NCBI GenBank assembly: GCA_002479145.1
Contig: DLLX01000029.1
Location: 6,170 to 39,004 of the forward strand
DNA from: Prevotella sp. UBA7551
Lineage (GTDB): Bacteria; Bacteroidota; Bacteroidia; Bacteroidales; Bacteroidaceae
DNA: 32,835 nucleotides
Reading direction: 5' to 3'
This document shows, piece after piece, positions 29,561 to 32,835 of this stretch. A program made the translations under genes and the position numbers. Every line of letters begins with the position of its first letter. Positions within the stretch are counted from its first letter, which is position 1. The notes beneath the pieces were generated by a model, which was not told the DNA's origin, did no database searches, and was given only the letters and a program-made list of their open reading frames with translations.

Positions 29561-29656
29561 CACGGCATTGCCAAGAAAAGTTAAAAGATACCACAAAAGG
29601 AGAAAGACAAGGCAAAAGCATTACGCAAAGAATGGTTCAACAATAAAAACAAGTGA
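29561..29656 (+). pseudogene. C-terminal remnant of a HigB/RelE-type toxin gene
   Basis: In the frame that ends at 29656 the sequence reads HGIAKKS, stop, KIPQKEKDKAKALRKEWFNN and a short tail. This is the normal C-terminus of RelE/ParE/HigB-family toxins in Bacteroidetes (HGIAKKSQKIP..E..KA..LRKEWF). The stop is a TAA where CAA (Gln) is expected. The N-terminal catalytic part is missing: it is replaced by the small DNA-binding gene just upstream. The toxin is therefore dead. Its stop lies 2 nt before the antitoxin ATG, the usual toxin-antitoxin order for this type. Confidence 0.65.
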
Positions 29657-29658
29657 GA

Positions 29659-29981
29659 ATGGCACAAATGAAATATACGGCCATTGAAGAAATGGAAGAC
29701 AAGCACCTCGGGAAAATCGGTACTCCCAAGCGTGACGCATTTGGGCGGAAGTTAGAGAGGCGATACAGGGCTACCACATCGGCGAAGCGATAAAGGCAGC
29801 AAGGAAAGAAAGAAACATGACTCAGAGTCAGCTGGCGGAGCTGATGGGGGTGAAGAAAGCGCAAGTGAGCCGCATTGAGCGTGGATGCAATCCTACAATC
29901 AGTACGCTAACAAGGGCATTCAAGGCTCTTGGCATAGCGGCTTCGCTCACATTCGGAAACACCAAGATAGCTCTTGGATAA
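29659..29981 (+). pseudogene. HigA-type helix-turn-helix antitoxin gene with a frameshift
   Basis: The ATG at 29659 opens MAQMKYTAIEEMEDKHLGKI and continues GTPKRDAFGRK. The reading then leaves the normal frame at about 29748, where one base (a G in CGGGAAG) appears to be missing. In the next frame, from 29748, it reads EVREAIQGYHIGEAIKAARK, and then a full XRE helix-turn-helix (MTQSQLAELMGVKKAQVSRIE), ending FGNTKIALG and TAA at 29981. An internal ATG at 29818 could still give a 54-aa HTH protein. The frameshift could be real or a sequencing error, but the broken toxin next to it makes decay likely. Confidence 0.75.
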
Positions 29982-30029
29982 CATGGAAAGAGGGTGTGTC
30001 AAAACGGGAATTCAATAAGGTAATGGGGT

Positions 30030-32798
30030 CTATGCGTGGCTCTTAAAAGCATTCCCCACCAGCTCGCTATACCTTTTGAACAGCTCCGCCACACATTCGC
30101 TCTCCGTCATCTTCGTCGAGAAGCCGTAAGCAGCCATCACGGCACGGTCGTTCTGGCGGTGCGCCTGCAGGAGTTCGCGGGGCATGAGCGTAGGGTCATA
30201 CAGGTCTGCAAGCGAGGAGTCGGGGTAAAGTGCACGGGCATCGAGAATGGCTTGACCACTTTGCACTATCCTCTCCTGCTGTTCGGGAGTGGGCGACGGC
30301 CACGGAAAATTGTTGTACACAATATCCTTGCTGTACCGATAGTCGCTTTTCAGTCGTCCACACACCGCCCGCATCCATGCCATGTGGACGTTGCTCTCCA
30401 GTATGCCGAAGTGGTAGAGCGTGGCGTTGGGGACGAGATGTACAGCATCGCTTGCAAAAATACCTTTCGAGATAAACCCCATTGGAACGTACCTACGCTT
30501 TTCCGAAGACACCCTTGGCACAATGATGGAGTCGCCGTCGGGCATGTTCTCCACATGGAATTTTGTCGGTGTGTCTGCCAGTTTGCGAGTACCTGCACTT
30601 TTACTTTCCAATCGAAGCTGCCGCACCTTTTCCACTCGCTCATAACAAAGCGGCATTTCCTTGATTTCCTTGGGCGAGCAGTCGCCCAGCCACAGACAAT
30701 AGCGCGGTTTTCTATGAATGAATTCCACCGAACCATACCAAGGATGGAAGTATTGTTCCGCCCGCGGCTCACGCCGGACGAAGCCCTCCATTTCTTCTTT
30801 TTCAAAGAGATAGTTTCCTCCGTCAATAGGTTTGTTGCCTATTCCCATCCTGGGTACACTACAAAGGGGATTGATTCTGCTATATATAAAGATGTCGGGC
30901 GCATCGAGTAAATAGGCGTTGATGTGGCCGACGGCCATCACTTGACCGCCATCAAATAACAGTCGGGCACGGTCAACATAGGAGAATCCCACCACGACCA
31001 CATGTACATGCGCCTTCATCTGCGCCTCGCTGTCCCAGCGGAAGGTGCGGTATGCAAAGTTGATACGTATGCCTTCGGCAAATAGAGGCTGCCAGAGATT
31101 GGCCACCTGCTCGCCCTGCGAGATGGAGTTGGTGGCCACAAGTGCCGCCTGAACTGAAGAGCCTTTCATATAGTCGGCAGCACGCTTGTACCACGCCCCC
31201 ACATAGTCGATGTTGCCCAGGTTTTTCCATTTTCCACCAAAGATGGCTTCCATGTCTGCCTTTTGCTCTTCGCTCATCAGACGGGCACCCACAAACGGCG
31301 GGTTGCCGATGATGTAATCCAGTTCCTCTTTGGGGCACACCGTCTCCCAAGGAATCCTCAGCGAGTTGCCCTCCACGATATTGGCGTAGCTGCGCAGGGG
31401 CAGGAAGTCGATGTCGTGGTGGATAATCTGCTCCGTCTCCGCCATCATCTGCGCCTCGCTGATCCACAGGGCGGTGGTGGCAACGGTGACGGCAAAGTCG
31501 TTGATCTCGATGCCATAGAACTGGTGGATGCTCACCTTGATGGGATTTTCGAAGACATCGAGTTGCTCCACATTATATATCTGCTGGATGATCTTGTTCT
31601 CCAGCCGGCGCAAGGAGAGGTAGGTCTCGGTGAGGAAGTTGCCCGATCCGCACGCAGGGTCAAAGAAGCGCAGTGCCGCCATCTTGTCTTGCAGGGCGTG
31701 TAAGCGCTGGACGCGCTTCTTGACGACGGTCTCCTCCTCACACTTTTCCAGCTCCGAGCGAAGCCCGTCGAGGAACAAGGGGTCGATGACCTTGTGTATG
31801 TTCTCGATGGAGGTGTAGTGCATTCCGCCCGTTCGGCGCGTCTCCGGGTTGAGCGTGCTCTCGAATACGCCGCCGAAAATGGTCGGAGAAATCTCGCTCC
31901 AGTCGAAGTCGAGCGAGGCATGCTGAAGGAGAAGGTCGCGCAGCTCGTCGGTGAATTGGGGCACATCCACCTCCTCGGCAAACAGTCCGCCGTTGGTATA
32001 GGGGAAGGCTGCCAGCGTGGGGGTGAGGTATTTGCTGCGCTTCTCCACGGGTGTGTTGAGCACCTCGAAGAGCTGCACCAGCGCCATGCGCATGAAGCTC
32101 GTGTCGAACTGCTCGAGATAGTCGTGAAACATATCGCGCCGCCCGAACACGCCCGCATCCTCGGCATAGAGGCAGAACACGATGCGCACGCACAGAATGT
32201 TGAGGTAGCGGAGCGACTCGGGGTCGTTGGCGTCATACTGCTGGATGAGCGCGTCGTAGAGTTTGCCCACGATTTCGCCCGCCTTCATCGACACCTCCAT
32301 CTCCCGTTGCAGGTGTGGGTTGTGCTGCTGCACGAGGAATTGCAACCGGTAGTACTCCCGCTCCAGGTCCTTGAGCAGCACGCGCGAGGGCTCGCCCTTG
32401 GGGTTCTCCATGTCGTAGACATCGAACTCGGAGAAGTTGCAGGTCACAATCCAGCGCGGACGCTGCGAGTAGGGCAGCACTGATCCGTAGCGTTGCGCCT
32501 GCTGAAAGGGCGTGAGCAGCGTGCCGTCGCTCTGGCGGATGGGCTGGCGGAGGTCCTTGCCGAGCGACTTCTGCTCGATCATCACATGGGTACTGTCGAT
32601 CATCCCGTCGATGAACGACGTGTGGTCGAGGCGTGCCTGCTGCTCGAAGTGGATGAAGTCGGAAGGATTTTCCACGCCCAACACTTCGGTGAGCAGCTCT
32701 ATCCAGAAGGTCTGGCTCTCCCCTTTCTCGTAGCCCCTTCCTTCCCAGCGGCGGGCAAAGGCGGCGGCTGCCGCGCGTTGTTGTTTCTCTGTCTTCAT
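30030..32798 (-). CDS. MmeI-like Type IIL restriction-modification protein
   Basis: This 922-aa single-chain enzyme is close in length to MmeI (about 919 aa) and combines restriction and DNA adenine methylation. The N-terminal nuclease motif is D64-x10-E75-Q-K77 (FIDGMIDSTHVMIEQKS). A helical linker (about 165-370) includes LYDALIQQY and HYTSIENIHKVI. The methyltransferase core has SAM-binding FFDPACGSGNF (378-388) and catalytic N499-P-P-F502 for N6-adenine. A target-recognition region (about 610-860) and a short C-terminal domain follow. Enzymes of this class need no separate subunit: they methylate one strand and cut about 20 bases away from the site. All catalytic residues are present, so the gene looks intact. 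The recognition sequence cannot be read. It is convergent with the decayed toxin-antitoxin pair, and upstream sequence to the window end shows no gene. Confidence 0.93.
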   Translation of the reverse strand: MKTEKQQRAAAAAFARRWEGRGYEKGESQTFWIELLTEVLGVENPSDFIHFEQQARLDHTSFIDGMIDSTHVMIEQKSLGKDLRQPIRQSDGTLLTPFQQAQRYGSVLPYSQRPRWIVTCNFSEFDVYDMENPKGEPSRVLLKDLEREYYRLQFLVQQHNPHLQREMEVSMKAGEIVGKLYDALIQQYDANDPESLRYLNILCVRIVFCLYAEDAGVFGRRDMFHDYLEQFDTSFMRMALVQLFEVLNTPVEKRSKYLTPTLAAFPYTNGGLFAEEVDVPQFTDELRDLLLQHASLDFDWSEISPTIFGGVFESTLNPETRRTGGMHYTSIENIHKVIDPLFLDGLRSELEKCEEETVVKKRVQRLHALQDKMAALRFFDPACGSGNFLTETYLSLRRLENKIIQQIYNVEQLDVFENPIKVSIHQFYGIEINDFAVTVATTALWISEAQMMAETEQIIHHDIDFLPLRSYANIVEGNSLRIPWETVCPKEELDYIIGNPPFVGARLMSEEQKADMEAIFGGKWKNLGNIDYVGAWYKRAADYMKGSSVQAALVATNSISQGEQVANLWQPLFAEGIRINFAYRTFRWDSEAQMKAHVHVVVVGFSYVDRARLLFDGGQVMAVGHINAYLLDAPDIFIYSRINPLCSVPRMGIGNKPIDGGNYLFEKEEMEGFVRREPRAEQYFHPWYGSVEFIHRKPRYCLWLGDCSPKEIKEMPLCYERVEKVRQLRLESKSAGTRKLADTPTKFHVENMPDGDSIIVPRVSSEKRRYVPMGFISKGIFASDAVHLVPNATLYHFGILESNVHMAWMRAVCGRLKSDYRYSKDIVYNNFPWPSPTPEQQERIVQSGQAILDARALYPDSSLADLYDPTLMPRELLQAHRQNDRAVMAAYGFSTKMTESECVAELFKRYSELVGNAFKSHA

Positions 32799-32835
32799 GC
32801 GTTGTGTTCGGAGAGGATGCGACTTGAGGGGCTGC

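Noticed and set aside
1..32835. CRISPR array
   Set aside because: No series of regularly spaced repeats with unique spacers was seen; the tandem repeats found abut directly or encode heptads.
1..32835. Insertion sequence or integrase gene
   Set aside because: No transposase or tyrosine/serine recombinase frame was recognised in any reading frame, despite the fragments of mobile elements.

Overview
The window comes from the chromosome of a Bacteroidales bacterium, most likely Prevotella or a close relative. The signs are a SusC/SusD pair, Bacteroidetes-type promoters (TTTG, 19-20 nt, TAnnTTTG) at several genes, weak Shine-Dalgarno sequences, a Cbp1-like coiled-coil lipoprotein, and secreted proteins ending in short 'NLxGQxV ... 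GxxIxNGxK' tails like those of Prevotella cargo proteins. GC is moderate to high over most of the window and visibly lower between about 25.9 and 29.4 kb.

Layout. 1-0.9 kb: the 3' end of a tRNA with its terminator, then tadA. 0.9-3.1 kb: a secreted M6-type zinc protease read leftward. 3.1-4.05 kb: non-coding DNA with tandem and dispersed repeats. 4.1-12.7 kb: a leftward five-gene uptake operon (SusC, SusD, HExxH lipoprotein, DUF4302 lipoprotein, secreted protein of unknown function) with a strong hairpin before the last gene. 12.7-13.5 kb: a regulatory-looking intergenic region with an 18-bp perfect palindrome, a textbook promoter and a possible folded leader. 13.5-15.3 kb: tdk and an AI-2E-family permease, running 69 bp into a convergent sodium:solute symporter. 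16.7-18.4 kb: rsmI and a Cbp1-like lipoprotein. 18.8-22.5 kb: a leftward operon of purT, a sugar 3,4-ketoisomerase, a GNAT/FemAB-like acyltransferase and a DegT aminotransferase; the last three look like a 3-acetamido-3,6-dideoxyhexose pathway. 22.8-25.7 kb: an AAA+ (ATPase_2) protein, xseA without an adjacent xseB, and tRNA-Lys(TTT).

25.9-32.8 kb is accessory DNA. It holds a compact 262-aa S-adenosylmethionine synthetase homologue in tandem with an unrecognised coiled-coil protein, fragments of phage-type genes around a small membrane protein, a self-contained small transcription unit, a small GGARKGAGRK-type DNA-binding protein, a decayed toxin-antitoxin pair, and an intact MmeI-like Type IIL restriction-modification protein.

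The best candidate for an undescribed system is the compact MetK homologue plus its 351-aa partner. Also worth a look are the dispersed GTCATTAGA repeat family, the tdk control region, and near-leaderless promoter-gene arrangements. All functions are inferred from reading the sequence; no database search was possible.
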